This document shows positions 35,061-44,917 of a stretch of 64,000 bases of DNA, piece by piece. Within the stretch, counting starts at the first letter, position 1. Every line of letters begins with the position of its first letter. Below the pieces are notes generated by a model that saw nothing but the letters and a program-made list of their open reading frames with translations, was not told the DNA's origin and did no database searches. The stretch is from Bartonella sp. HY038 (GTDB lineage Bacteria > Pseudomonadota > Alphaproteobacteria > Rhizobiales > Rhizobiaceae), in NCBI RefSeq assembly GCF_014117425.1, contig NZ_CP059725.1, positions 62,001 through 126,000 of the forward strand, given 5' to 3'. A program made the position numbers and the translations under genes.

Positions 35061-36644
35061 CTATAATTGCGATTCAATCGGCAGCCAACTAATAAGCTGC
35101 ACAAAAAGTCGCCGCCAAATTGATGTTTTGGGGTCGTGTTTATAAATCTCAAGCTTATCATCTTCAATGTCATGCCAATTTAAACGGTCTTTTTTATCAA
35201 GCATCACTTCATAGCTCATATCATCATTGATTTCTTCGCAAAAAAGTTGATCCATCATGATAGCGATTTCGCGGCAATCAAATAAAATGCCCATTTCGGT
35301 ATTAAGCGATGCCGAGCGTGGATCAAAATTGAATGAGCCAACAAAGCCACGCTCACGGTCGATCAAAAAAGCTTTAGTATGTAAGCTTGCATGGCCTGAA
35401 CCAAAAAGCCGCAAATGGTGATGACCACTATCGGCCTTTAACTCATATAGCTTAACGCCGCCTTTTAATAGTTTTTTGCGGTAGCACATATAGCCGCCAT
35501 GCACTACAGCGACATCGGTTGCTGATAGGGAATTGGTGAGAATTTGCACATCACAACCATCAGCTGCAATTTTGGTTAAATGCTCGCTGCCTGCAACACC
35601 TGGAATAAAATAGGGCGATGTTATTTGTAAATTGGTGCTTGCCTCATTGATAAAGGGCATTAAAATTTCCATAAGCCAATTATCTGCGCCTTTATTAAGG
35701 GCTTTTTCTGGTGGGTCTGAAATGACTTTCACCATATCGGCCGCAATGAGACGACCATTTTTTTCTAAAAAATGATGAAGTCCCAAATGATGGTGCAAAT
35801 AATCAAGATAGGGGCGAGCCTTTGCCGATTTGCGGAAAAGCCGTAATTTTGTTTTCCATTTATCAGGGTTTTTAAGCGTGCGCGGTAGGGTTAGGGCATG
35901 GATTGGCAAAACCACTTCGCTATTCCAGAATGTATCAAAAATGCTTTCAGCATTGCGTACCTCTGGCCCAATGAGTATGAGATCAAGATCACGAAAATTA
36001 GACTTCTGCCCCGCACCAAAATAAGCGTCACCAATATTGCGTCCCCCAACAAAGGCAAGGCGACCATCGGCAATAAAAGCCTTATTATGCATACGCCGTG
36101 TTACAGTTAAGGCGCGCAGGGCCATTTCTAATCCACGTTGCAAACCATTTTGACGGGTACGCGAAGGATTAAACATGCGGATTTCGATATTTTGATGTTG
36201 GTCAAGAGCTACATAAGCGCGATCACGACCTTGCGCATTAATATCATCCAGAATAAGCCGTACTTTGACACCGCGATCTGCCGCTTCAACAATTTCGTTA
36301 AGCAAGAGCCGCCCCGTTACGTCATCGTCCCAAATATAATACATCATATCAAGGCTGCGCTCTGCCATGCGTGCTGCAAGAACGCGGGCGGCAAAAGCAT
36401 CAAGATTATTAATCAATAGCGACAGGGCATTATAACTTACGCCAAGGCCATTACGCTCATGGGCAATTTTTTGCACCAATTGATCTATCTGGGTTGCATT
36501 TTCTTCCAAAGGCAAAGCATAAGAGGGTTCGCCGCGTGCTTGTTTAGCAAAGCGACCATAAGTATAGACGGCAAGAATGGACGCGAGTGCAATAATAATT
36601 ACAATCAGCAAAAATATTTTTAAAAAGTCAAATATGCTATCCAT
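35061..36644 (-). CDS. Phospholipase D-family protein, cardiolipin synthase (ClsC)-like
   Basis: A 527-residue protein with one N-terminal membrane helix (FLKIFLLIVIIIALASILAV) followed by two PLD domains. Each has an HKD motif: HNKAFIADGRLAFVGGRN and HTKAFLIDRERGFVGSFN. Together they form one active site for transphosphatidylation or phosphodiester hydrolysis. The layout most resembles ClsC/YmdC-type cardiolipin synthases, which act in the inner membrane. ATG 36644 with TTTGGAG upstream is preferred over an in-frame TTG at 36653. It is alone on its strand. Confidence 0.85.
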   Translation of the reverse strand: MDSIFDFLKIFLLIVIIIALASILAVYTYGRFAKQARGEPSYALPLEENATQIDQLVQKIAHERNGLGVSYNALSLLINNLDAFAARVLAARMAERSLDMMYYIWDDDVTGRLLLNEIVEAADRGVKVRLILDDINAQGRDRAYVALDQHQNIEIRMFNPSRTRQNGLQRGLEMALRALTVTRRMHNKAFIADGRLAFVGGRNIGDAYFGAGQKSNFRDLDLILIGPEVRNAESIFDTFWNSEVVLPIHALTLPRTLKNPDKWKTKLRLFRKSAKARPYLDYLHHHLGLHHFLEKNGRLIAADMVKVISDPPEKALNKGADNWLMEILMPFINEASTNLQITSPYFIPGVAGSEHLTKIAADGCDVQILTNSLSATDVAVVHGGYMCYRKKLLKGGVKLYELKADSGHHHLRLFGSGHASLHTKAFLIDRERGFVGSFNFDPRSASLNTEMGILFDCREIAIMMDQLFCEEINDDMSYEVMLDKKDRLNWHDIEDDKLEIYKHDPKTSIWRRLFVQLISWLPIESQL

Positions 36645-36933
36645 TTGCTCCAAATGATGAAAACTCCCTTGATGGTTTTATTGGAACTCTGCTAAAACAA
36701 CCACATTCATATCAGTTATAATTATTTGAAGTTCATGACATATTTATGTATGAACCATAGACTTATCAATGAAGCCTATTAAAAGATTTTTGAAAATTAA
36801 CTGTCATATTATCCTGCACATAAAAATGAAAAATCATATTTGCGGCACAGCACATTTGCTAATGCAAATGTTACAAAAAGTGCATCGCAGTTTTTAACGA
36901 TCAAGACATGGCAACAACAAGATAGAGATAAAA

Positions 36934-38163
36934 ATGAGCGTGCAAGCCGACCCTTATTGGAAAAGCAATGTTATTATCGTCACGCTTGGTGCTTTTACCA
37001 CCATTGTCGGTATGACATTGCTGCTGCCAATATTGCCGCTCTATATTGCTGATCTTGGTGTTGATAAACCATCTTCCATTGCATCATGGTCAGGTATTAC
37101 TTATGGCATAACCTATTTTGCCGCAGCTCTTGTCGCACCACTTTGGGGGCGGCTTGGTGATCTTTATGGCCGCAAATTGATGTTGGTGAGGGCAAGCTTT
37201 GGCATGGCAATTTCTATTGCTTTAATGGGCATGGCCACATCAATTGAGCAATTATTTTTCTTGCGGCTTTTAACTGGTCTTGCTGGCGGCTATGCCTCTG
37301 GTGCAGCTATTTTAGCTGCAACACAAGCACCGCGCGATCAAACCGGATGGGCGATTGGCCTTGTTTCATCAGGTATTATGGCTGGTAATTTCTTAGGGCC
37401 ATTAATTGGTGGTATTTTACCAATTTATATTGGCATCAGAGCCTCTTTTTGGGTTGTTGGTTTGGTTATATTTATTACCTTTTTGGCAACGACATTCATG
37501 TTAAGAGAAAATAAAAGCCTATTTCAAAAACGTGAAGTACCAGATAAAGCGCAAAGTAAACCTTGGCGTAGCGTTATGACTGTATCAGTGATTATTGCTT
37601 TGACCACCGCAATGTTATTGATGTTTGCAAATATGTCAATTGAGCCAATTATTACTCTTTATGTTCAACAATTAATGACTGTTGATGTTGGTGATTTGCA
37701 ACAATCTCATTTACAGGGCGTGACTTTTTGGGCTGGTATTATTATGTCGGTGACGGCCCTTGGTAGTGCATTATCAGCTAAACGATTAGGTAGCCTTGCC
37801 GATAAAGTTGGCTATCAACCGGTTTTGATTATCGCCATGCTTTGTGCGGGGCTTTTGCTTATTCCGCAGGCCTTTGTTACCTCACCCTTGCAGCTTGCAA
37901 TTTTACGCTTTTTCTTAGGTGTTGCTTTAGGCGGACTTATTCCATGCATTACCGCTAGTTTACGGCAAAATATTAGTGATGATAAGCTTGGAACCGTGCT
38001 AGGTCTATCGGTTTCTTGCCAATATGTTGGGCAGGTTTTAGGGCCGTTAATGGGGGGCTATATTGGGGGCTATTTTGGTATGGAGCCAGTATTTTTTATT
38101 ACCGCTTTTGTGCTTATTCTTTGTGCTTTGGGCAATATGCTTTTATTGGTAAACAAAAAATAG
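36934..38163 (+). CDS. MFS multidrug efflux transporter, MdtG-like
   Basis: A 409-residue major facilitator with about twelve membrane helices. The first half contains LLLPILPLYIADLGV, the motif A-like GRLGDLYGRKLMLVRA and a GGYASGAAILAATQAPRD.TGWA(I/L)G segment. The pattern is close to the E. coli MdtG/YceE family of fosfomycin and drug efflux proteins as I recall it, though the true substrate is unknown. ATG 36934 lies after GAGATAAAA. It is flanked by the PLD gene (divergent) and kdsD (convergent). Confidence 0.85.
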   Translation: MSVQADPYWKSNVIIVTLGAFTTIVGMTLLLPILPLYIADLGVDKPSSIASWSGITYGITYFAAALVAPLWGRLGDLYGRKLMLVRASFGMAISIALMGMATSIEQLFFLRLLTGLAGGYASGAAILAATQAPRDQTGWAIGLVSSGIMAGNFLGPLIGGILPIYIGIRASFWVVGLVIFITFLATTFMLRENKSLFQKREVPDKAQSKPWRSVMTVSVIIALTTAMLLMFANMSIEPIITLYVQQLMTVDVGDLQQSHLQGVTFWAGIIMSVTALGSALSAKRLGSLADKVGYQPVLIIAMLCAGLLLIPQAFVTSPLQLAILRFFLGVALGGLIPCITASLRQNISDDKLGTVLGLSVSCQYVGQVLGPLMGGYIGGYFGMEPVFFITAFVLILCALGNMLLLVNKK

Positions 38164-38258
38164 AACATTTGGCTCATTTTCAAGTTGGCCTAAAAGCTCT
38201 ATTTTTATGTTTTATGTAAAAAATGTTTAAATAAACAAGAATTAAGTCTTTGGGAAAA

Positions 38259-39257
38259 TTACAATGTGCCAAGGCGCAATAAATCGTGGAAATGTAAAAT
38301 CCCAATCGGTTTATCATTCTCCACCACCAATAAGGCGCTTATTTTATATTCATTAAGTAAGGCCATTGCTGATGCAGTAATCGCATCTGGATTTACGGTT
38401 TTCGGTGATTTTGTCATAACATCATCAACCTTTAATTGTGAAAGGTCGCGGTTACAGTTGCGCGCAAGGTCACCCTCAGTCACGATACCGCTGAGTTTGC
38501 CATTGTCATCAATAACTGCAACACAGCCAAAATGCTTTGCCGCAAGCTCTTGCATCGCAAGCGGCATTGGTGTGCCCAATTGTACCAGTGGTATACTGTC
38601 ATTTTTATGCATGACATCACGTACAAAGCTTAAACTTGCACCAAGTGAACCACCTGGATGATAAATCTTGAAATCACTTGCCGAAAAATGTCGTGCTTCA
38701 AGTAGCGACACAGCCAAAGCATCGCCAAGCGCCAATTGCATACCGGTTGATGTTGTCGGCGCAAGACCATGCGGACAAGCTTCCTCAGCTTTTGGTAGCA
38801 ACAAAAGAATATCAGCTTGCCGACCAAGAGCGGAATCTTCGCCAGAAGTTAATGCAATAAGAGGAATTTTAAAGCGGCGTGAGTGGTTTAATATGCCTTT
38901 AAGTTCTGTTGTTTCACCCGACCAAGAAAGCGCAAGAATGACATCATTGCGGCCAATCATGCCAAGATCACCGTGATTGGCTTCTGCTGCATGAACAAAA
39001 AATGCTGGTGTTCCAGTTGAGGCAAGGGTGGCTGCAATCTTTGCGCCAATGTGGCCGCTTTTGCCAAGACCAGTTACAACCACGCGGCCATTTATGCCGG
39101 CAATAGTTTGTACTGCGGTTAAAAATGGCTCTGAAAGACCATTTTTTAAAGCTTGCTCTAGCGCTTGAAGCCCAGCCTTTTCATTTTGCACTGTTTTGAG
39201 CGCAGAATGAATAACAGATTGCTTGTCGATGCTTGTTGTGTCTGCAATTTTTTCCAT
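38259..39257 (-). CDS. kdsD: Arabinose-5-phosphate isomerase (KdsD/KpsF family)
   Basis: KdsD converts ribulose 5-phosphate to arabinose 5-phosphate, the first step of Kdo synthesis for lipopolysaccharide. The 332-residue protein has an N-terminal SIS domain (VVTGLGKSGHIGAKIAATLASTGTPAFFVHA.EANHGDLGM, then LSWSGET) and two CBS domains in the last 130 residues (VIDDNGKLSGIVTEGDLARN, then the closing VVENDKPIGILHFHDLL). It stands downstream of galU on the same strand, separated by a terminator. Confidence 0.93.
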   Translation of the reverse strand: MEKIADTTSIDKQSVIHSALKTVQNEKAGLQALEQALKNGLSEPFLTAVQTIAGINGRVVVTGLGKSGHIGAKIAATLASTGTPAFFVHAAEANHGDLGMIGRNDVILALSWSGETTELKGILNHSRRFKIPLIALTSGEDSALGRQADILLLLPKAEEACPHGLAPTTSTGMQLALGDALAVSLLEARHFSASDFKIYHPGGSLGASLSFVRDVMHKNDSIPLVQLGTPMPLAMQELAAKHFGCVAVIDDNGKLSGIVTEGDLARNCNRDLSQLKVDDVMTKSPKTVNPDAITASAMALLNEYKISALLVVENDKPIGILHFHDLLRLGTL

Positions 39258-39355
39258 GATAATATCAAATAAATTAAAATTCTATCGCCGTCTATAAAAT
39301 TATCGATAACAGCTTTCGGTATTATAGTTTTTCGATTTAAATATAGCCGCCATTT

Positions 39356-39404
39356 AAAAAAATAAAGTCAGGAAACAGCTAAATTAAAGCTATCCTGACT
39401 TTAT
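39356..39404 (-). terminator. Rho-independent terminator of galU
   Basis: On the minus strand ATAAAGTCAGGATAGCT pairs with AGCTGTTTCCTGACTTTAT through a small internal mismatch, and TTTTTTT follows. It lies about 45 bases beyond the galU stop. Confidence 0.75.
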
Positions 39405-39448
39405 CAAATCAAGCCGACATATTGTAAATCAATAGGGATGATTTACAA

Positions 39449-40333
39449 TTATGATTTTTGAGCATTATTTAATAATTCGGTTAGCGGACCTATAATCCTA
39501 TCGCACATGTCATCACGTTCTAAACCAAAGGCGACATTAGCTTCAATAAAACCAACTTTTGAGCCGCAATCAAAGGTTTTACCTTGGAAGTGATAGCCAT
39601 AAAATTCTTGGTTTTTTGCAAGCTTTTTCATACCATCGGTCAATTGGATTTCATTTCCTGAACCGCGTTCTTGGTGGGCAAGAATATCAAAAATTTCAGG
39701 CTGAATAATATAACGGCCATTAATAAATAAGTTGGATGGGGCGCTACCAGGTGCTGGCTTTTCAACCATTTCAGTAATTTGAAAACCATTGGCAATGTCG
39801 TTACCTTTGCCAACAATACCATATTTATGGGCTTCTTCTGCAGCGCATTCTTGCACCGCAATAATATTGCCACCCGTTTCATTATAAAGGCGCACCATTT
39901 CAGATAGGCAACCTTGTTGAGATTGCATGATCATGTCGGGTAATAAAAGGGCAAATGGCTCATTGCCAACAAGTTCGCGCGCGCACCATACCGCATGACC
40001 AAGACCTAGGGGATCTTGTTGGCGGGTAAAAGATGTTGTGCCCGGCAAAGGTTGCAATTCTTGCAAATGGTTTAGTTCTTCTTTTTTGCCACGCGATTCA
40101 AGATTTTGGTATAATTCAACTTGCGCATCAAAATAATCTTCAATCACCGCCTTATTACGGCCGGTAACAAAAATCAAATGCTCAATACCAGCGGCGCGTG
40201 CTTCATCAACCACATATTGAATAACGGGCTTATCAACAACAGTCAGCATTTCTTTAGGCACTGTCTTCGTTGCAGGAAGAAAACGAGTGCCAAGACCGGC
40301 AACAGGAAAAACCGCTTTACGAATTTTGCGCAA
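39449..40333 (-). CDS. galU: UTP-glucose-1-phosphate uridylyltransferase
   Basis: GalU makes UDP-glucose for polysaccharide and lipid glycosylation. The 294-residue protein has the nucleotidyltransferase motif [51 protein letters not shown] and VEKP. The start codon appears to be TTG at 40333, with AAGGGG upstream, since it gives the family's N-terminus and no ATG lies nearby in frame. It is followed by a terminator and then kdsD. Confidence 0.94.
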   Translation of the reverse strand: MRKIRKAVFPVAGLGTRFLPATKTVPKEMLTVVDKPVIQYVVDEARAAGIEHLIFVTGRNKAVIEDYFDAQVELYQNLESRGKKEELNHLQELQPLPGTTSFTRQQDPLGLGHAVWCARELVGNEPFALLLPDMIMQSQQGCLSEMVRLYNETGGNIIAVQECAAEEAHKYGIVGKGNDIANGFQITEMVEKPAPGSAPSNLFINGRYIIQPEIFDILAHQERGSGNEIQLTDGMKKLAKNQEFYGYHFQGKTFDCGSKVGFIEANVAFGLERDDMCDRIIGPLTELLNNAQKS

Positions 40334-40686
40334 GGAAATACCCCTTTTATAATATAGGCTTAAAAGCCGTTAAACTGCGTTATAAAGTACCTTACTTTTT
40401 GGCATATATCCGATTTAATTACAATACACCCTTTTGCCGCATTTGTAATGATATTTGATATTGTTAAAATTGCTGGCTCATCAAATATTGGGTTAATTGT
40501 ACTTGCATTTTATTTATCTAACAGCAGTTGATATTTTCTCAAACCATGGTCATAAAACTAGTTTCTTGCATGTTGTGTTAATACTTTGATTGGCTTTATA
40601 AAAAAGCCTAAAAGAGATGTGATGACTAGCTATGGATGAAATTTAGAGGCGGCAATCTTTATCCATAAATGCGTAAACGGTAGAAA
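40334..40686. other. galU/hypothetical gene intergenic region
   Basis: About 350 AT-rich bases between divergent genes. They should hold the galU promoter and that of the hypothetical gene at 40687. I see no gene, repeat or convincing promoter. The left edge has the AAGGGG ribosome binding site of galU. Confidence 0.4.
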
Positions 40687-41160
40687 ATGTCTAACAAAAA
40701 AGCAGTTGATTTTGAAATCAAATATGGCTCATCCTTAGCGGGTGGTTTTACCATGCAGCTAGTACCTATTGCCGAGGGAATTGTCGACTATGTAAATGAA
40801 ATGGAGAATTTCTATTATGATGATGGAATATGCATAAGCGAAATTGCTTTTGGGTTCATCGAAAGATGTATCGCTGAAAATGTGCGAGATAATTATTGTC
40901 ATTGGGGCATAACAAAAATTGATAACGAGGAATGGGAGATCATCGTCACCGCAGTGAAGGATGTGGTTAGTGATTGGCGAAACGCTAAAAACATAATAGA
41001 TGTCATGGCTAGCCTCAATCGTTTTGAGGATGATGGTTTTTATCAAAAATTATATTTTGAAAAAACGCGAAAAGAATTTTTAAACTTTGCTGAAGAGTTT
41101 TTGCTCTGGGGCAATGGCGTGTTTGAAAAATACAAGACCATGGTTGTATTGGGCATTTGA
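40687..41160 (+). CDS. Hypothetical protein
   Basis: I do not recognise this 157-residue acidic soluble protein. It has no signal peptide or membrane helix and is rich in Glu, Asp, Phe and Tyr, with segments like WEIIVTAVKDVVSDW and FLNFAEEFLLWGNGVFEKY. Small acidic orphan proteins of this sort are sometimes immunity proteins, but there is no toxin gene nearby and I do not claim that. Start ATG 40687 follows a poor ribosome binding site (GTAGAAA). A perfect bidirectional terminator separates it from lpdA. Confidence 0.65.
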   Translation: MSNKKAVDFEIKYGSSLAGGFTMQLVPIAEGIVDYVNEMENFYYDDGICISEIAFGFIERCIAENVRDNYCHWGITKIDNEEWEIIVTAVKDVVSDWRNAKNIIDVMASLNRFEDDGFYQKLYFEKTRKEFLNFAEEFLLWGNGVFEKYKTMVVLGI

Positions 41161-41240
41161 TGGGTGGGTTTATCGTTATTGACTTAGGTAAAATTGTGAC
41201 GATAGCCACTCCTTATTTGTAAAAAATCCCTATTAAAAAT

Positions 41241-41273
41241 AAAAGCCCCTTTGGCAAAACCAAAGGGGCTTTT
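41241..41273. terminator. Bidirectional Rho-independent terminator
   Basis: AAAAGCCCCTTTGG and CCAAAGGGGCTTTT make a perfect 14-pair stem around a CAAAA loop. It lies between the convergent hypothetical gene and lpdA and ends both transcripts. Confidence 0.9.
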
Positions 41274-41292
41274 GTTTAAGCATTTTTAAAAT

Positions 41293-42699
41293 TTACATAT
41301 GCAAAGGCTTAGCAAATGTAGCAAGGGCTGCTTCACGTACTGCTTCCGACAGGGTTGGATGTGCGTGGCAAGTACGGCCAAGATCTTCTGATGAGCCACC
41401 AAATTCCATGAGCACGGAAATTTCGTGGATCATTTCACCAGCACCATAACCTAGAATATGACCACCAAGAACCCGGTCGGTCTTTTTGCAAGCTAGGATT
41501 TTTACAAAACCGTCTGTATGCTGCATCGAGCGTGCACGACCATTAGCAGTGAATGGAAATTTACCGACATTATATTCAATGCCAGCAGCTTTTAATTCTT
41601 CTTCCGTTTTACCAACAGACGCAACCTCTGGCTGGGTATAAACAACGCCCGGAATAACATCAAAATTAACATGGCCTTTTTGACCAGCCAAAATTTCAGC
41701 GACAGCAACGCCTTCATCTTCAGCCTTATGGGCAAGCATTGGGCCTTTAACCACGTCACCAATAGCATAAACGCCATCAATATTGGTTTTCCAATGATTG
41801 TCAATTTCAACGCAGCCACGATTGTCAAGCTTAACGCCAACTTCTTCAAGTCCAAGACCAGTTGTATAAGGCTTACGACCAGTTGCAACCAAAACAACAT
41901 CACCATGAAGCGATTGGGTTTCGCCGCCACTTACAGGTTCATAACGCACCGTTGCACCCATGAAGCCATTTTCAACACCGGTTACTTTAGCGCCAAGCTT
42001 ATAAGTAATGCCTTGCTTTTCCATAAGTCTTTGGAAGTTGCGCGATACTTCGCCATCCATGCCGCCAAGGGCTTTATCAAGATATTCAACAATTGTTACT
42101 TTTGTACCAAGACGCGCATAAACTGAACCAAGTTCACTACCAATAACACCCGCACCAACGACAATCATAGTTGATGGAACTTTGCTAAGCGCCAAGGCAC
42201 CGGTTGATGAAATGATGGTTTTTTCATCAAATTCAAATTCAACACCAGGGATACCTGCAACATCAGAGCCAGTTGCAATAACGATGTTTTTGGTTTCAAC
42301 AGTTTGAACACCGCCATCTTCAGCAGTTACTTCAATTTTGCCTTGAGCAACAATTTTACCAGTGCCAATAAAAGTATCAACCTTGTTCTTTTTAGCTAGA
42401 AAGGCAACACCGCTGGTATTGGCATCAATAACGCTTTGCTTGAATTCCATCATTTTGGCAAAATCAAATTCCGGCTTGCCAATTTTAACACCGATTGAAT
42501 CATAGCCATGAGAGGCTTCGGCATATACTTCTGAAGCATGAAGCAATGCTTTTGATGGAATACAGCCAACATTGAGGCATGTGCCGCCAAATGTTTTACG
42601 CTTTTCAATCATTGCGGTTTTAAGCCCTAATTGGGCAGCTTTAAATGCACAAACATAGCCGCCTGGGCCTGAACCGATCACCACAACATCATAAGACAT
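41293..42699 (-). CDS. lpdA: Dihydrolipoyl dehydrogenase (E3)
   Basis: E3 reoxidises dihydrolipoamide in 2-oxoacid dehydrogenase complexes and the glycine cleavage system. The 468-residue flavoprotein has an FAD-binding VVVIGSGPGGYVCAFKAAQLG, the redox disulfide GGTCLNVGCIPSKALLHAS, the NAD-binding VVGAGVIGSELGSVYARLG, a second FAD motif AIGDV and the C-terminal HAHPTLSEA base motif. ATG 42699 with AAGGAAGAATC upstream gives the normal N-terminus (MSYDVVVIG). No E1 or E2 genes are adjacent, so it cannot be tied to one complex here. Confidence 0.96.
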   Translation of the reverse strand: MSYDVVVIGSGPGGYVCAFKAAQLGLKTAMIEKRKTFGGTCLNVGCIPSKALLHASEVYAEASHGYDSIGVKIGKPEFDFAKMMEFKQSVIDANTSGVAFLAKKNKVDTFIGTGKIVAQGKIEVTAEDGGVQTVETKNIVIATGSDVAGIPGVEFEFDEKTIISSTGALALSKVPSTMIVVGAGVIGSELGSVYARLGTKVTIVEYLDKALGGMDGEVSRNFQRLMEKQGITYKLGAKVTGVENGFMGATVRYEPVSGGETQSLHGDVVLVATGRKPYTTGLGLEEVGVKLDNRGCVEIDNHWKTNIDGVYAIGDVVKGPMLAHKAEDEGVAVAEILAGQKGHVNFDVIPGVVYTQPEVASVGKTEEELKAAGIEYNVGKFPFTANGRARSMQHTDGFVKILACKKTDRVLGGHILGYGAGEMIHEISVLMEFGGSSEDLGRTCHAHPTLSEAVREAALATFAKPLHM

Positions 42700-43226
42700 G
42701 ATTCTTCCTTTTGCTTTGGGTTTTCCCATCGTTTATCGGTGATTAGCATAAATTATGTGAGTCTCAAAAACAAAGTTGAGGCAAATGACAAATTTTATTG
42801 TCTTTGGTTTAAATATCATGTTGGTAAAATTTATTTAATCCTAAATAATGATAGACCAAATAATTATATACATAATGTAATAGAAACAGTAGTGGCAAAG
42901 CAGGTTTTTAAGGTTTTTGCATGTTAGATTTTTAAAGTTAAAATTTTTTTGTGTTGGTTGTAATAAAATTGTTATATTTTTATTCTTAATATGCAGTGGT
43001 AAATTACATTTTCTGTTTGAAAAAATTTGTGATTAATGTAGGCTTCGTTTATTAGGCTAGTAAAATGAGATTTTTGCTTAGACTTTTAACAAATTGCTTA
43101 TTGGCGGTCTTAATTAAAACTACCTATTAATAAGGTTAAGATTTTAATGAAAATGTCAAATAGCAAGTTTCAATAAAATTTAAGCATATTCTTCAATAAC
43201 ACATTGATGACTAATTGGGATTATAT
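42700..43226. other. lpdA/arsC intergenic region
   Basis: About 530 very AT-rich bases between divergent genes, beyond what promoters need. Short open frames exist (for example a 62-codon frame at 42739), but none has a ribosome binding site or recognisable sequence. No ArsR-type operator or regulator gene was found near arsC. Confidence 0.4.
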
Positions 43227-43592
43227 ATGCAAGCTTTTGATGTTATCATTTATCATAATCCACGTTGCGGTACTTCGCGTGATGTTCTCGATATGATCAG
43301 GGCAAGTGGTATAGAGCCTCATATCATCGAATATCTTAAAACACCTCCATCAGCATTAATGTTGAATATCTTGGCTAAACGCTCCGGTATCGAGTTGCGT
43401 GATTTTATTCGCACCAAGGAAGAAGCTTATAATAAATTTGGTCTTGATGACCTAACGCTTAATGATGAACAGATTTCTGCGCTGATGCACGAACATCCAG
43501 AACTTATTAATCGACCAATCGTTGCGTCGCCAAATGGCGTTAAATTGTGCAGGCCGGCAGCAAGCGTTAATGAATTATTGGTTCAAAATTAA
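43227..43592 (+). CDS. arsC: Arsenate reductase (glutaredoxin-dependent ArsC)
   Basis: A 121-residue ArsC of the glutaredoxin-coupled type, which reduces arsenate to arsenite. It shows IIYHNPRCGTSRDVLDMI with the catalytic Cys in the RCGTSR loop, EYLKTPPS, RTKEE and NRPIVASPNGVKLCRP (the arsenate-site Arg and Pro). The ATG at 43227 is preferred over an in-frame TTG at 43215. It is not in an ars operon: no arsB, acr3 or adjacent arsR is seen, although an ArsR-rhodanese gene lies far away at 162. Confidence 0.92.
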   Translation: MQAFDVIIYHNPRCGTSRDVLDMIRASGIEPHIIEYLKTPPSALMLNILAKRSGIELRDFIRTKEEAYNKFGLDDLTLNDEQISALMHEHPELINRPIVASPNGVKLCRPAASVNELLVQN

Positions 43593-43777
43593 AAAATCTG
43601 GCGCTCATTTTGATGGTTATGTCATATTTATATGGCTAATTTGAATAAGACAAAAAGAATTGGACTAGTTTATAAATAGCATTGTTAGTTAAGGCTTTGA
43701 AAATTGGTTTAACATAAGTTTTATTGCAAGCCGCTTCTCTTTTGGGGAGGTGTACAAGGACTGGACGTATTGAACAT

Positions 43778-44917
43778 ATGGCAGATCTCGGTATTCAACA
43801 AAAAAGACGTATGAGGGGGGTTGATTCTCCTGCCTTTCGCAAGCTAATCTCAACTGTTGGTTTTATTGTCCCAATGATAGGAGTTGCTACCGCGAACCCT
43901 TTGTTAAAAAGTGATGAATATGTAATGTTTTTGCCCGATATTGCTTATGAGCAAAGCGATGGCAAATATGTTGCAGGTGTGCAAGCCTGGGTCTATGAAA
44001 AGCAAAGACGACCCGGCTTAACTCAAATGCTCGCGCTTTTTTTAGGGATTGATCTGTCAAGCCTTACCCCTGCAGAACGCCAACGCTTTTATGAACGCAC
44101 GCAATTATTTCGGGTTGATTCAGAGCGGGGGAAGCAAATTCTCGTTACCGATATTGCTGGTAATCGCCATAGCTTACCTTTGACTAAGCGTAGCGGAAGA
44201 ACAGGTGATGTTGTGGCCATTTTGCCACCACAGCCTTTTGGAGAAGAAAATAAAAAAATATTTTTTGAATTAAATGGTCGAGGTAAGCCTGCTAATCATA
44301 ATCAAGCAACGGCCTATTTTGCTCCTAAAAGTGGTCTATCCATTGTTTCAGATATTGATGATACAATTAAAGAAACCAAGGTTGGGAAAACCCGGCAAGT
44401 ATTGATCAAAACATTTCTAGAGGAGTTTGTGGCTGTTGATGGCATGAGTGAATGGTATAGCGATCTTGCCAATGATAAGGAGGTTGCTTTTCATTATGTT
44501 TCATCTTCGCCTATTCAGCTCTATCCACTCTTATCTGAGTTTATGAATAAGGCGGGCTATCCCGAAGGCAGCATGCATCTGCGCGAAACAACCCGCTGGA
44601 CCGAAATTGTGCCACGCGGTGCAGCGCGCTTGCATAAGCCATCTTCCATTGAACGTTTGGTCAAGGCTTACCCAAATCGCCATTTTATTTTAATTGGTGA
44701 TTCAGGCGAGCATGATCCGACAATATATGCAGATTTTATGCGTAAATATCCCAATCAAATCATTGGTATTTGCATTAGAGATGTTTCATCTGAGGGAGTA
44801 GCCAAAAATTACGCAGAAATTTTTGCAGGTTTACCAGCGGAACAATGGTTGGTTACCAATTCGGTTGAAAAAATGCGGTTGGCTGTCAATCAATGGCGCA
44901 GCGCCCACGGTTATTAA
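43778..44917 (+). CDS. App1-family (DUF2183) phosphatase
   Basis: A 379-residue protein with a probable N-terminal signal or membrane segment (LISTVGFIVPMIGVATA). A beta-rich middle follows, then the DUF2183 catalytic domain with SIVSDIDDTIKETKVG (DxDxT motif), HYVSSSPIQLYP, RETTRW and FILIGDSGEHDP. App1 in yeast is a phosphatidate phosphatase; bacterial relatives are little studied. The frame opens at a TTG (43724), but ATG 43778 is more plausible. It lies about 190 bases after arsC. Confidence 0.85.
   Translation: MADLGIQQKRRMRGVDSPAFRKLISTVGFIVPMIGVATANPLLKSDEYVMFLPDIAYEQSDGKYVAGVQAWVYEKQRRPGLTQMLALFLGIDLSSLTPAERQRFYERTQLFRVDSERGKQILVTDIAGNRHSLPLTKRSGRTGDVVAILPPQPFGEENKKIFFELNGRGKPANHNQATAYFAPKSGLSIVSDIDDTIKETKVGKTRQVLIKTFLEEFVAVDGMSEWYSDLANDKEVAFHYVSSSPIQLYPLLSEFMNKAGYPEGSMHLRETTRWTEIVPRGAARLHKPSSIERLVKAYPNRHFILIGDSGEHDPTIYADFMRKYPNQIIGICIRDVSSEGVAKNYAEIFAGLPAEQWLVTNSVEKMRLAVNQWRSAHGY

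Noticed and set aside
42739..42927. 62-codon open frame in the lpdA/arsC gap.
   Set aside because: No ribosome binding site, no recognisable sequence, and AT-rich composition that yields chance frames.
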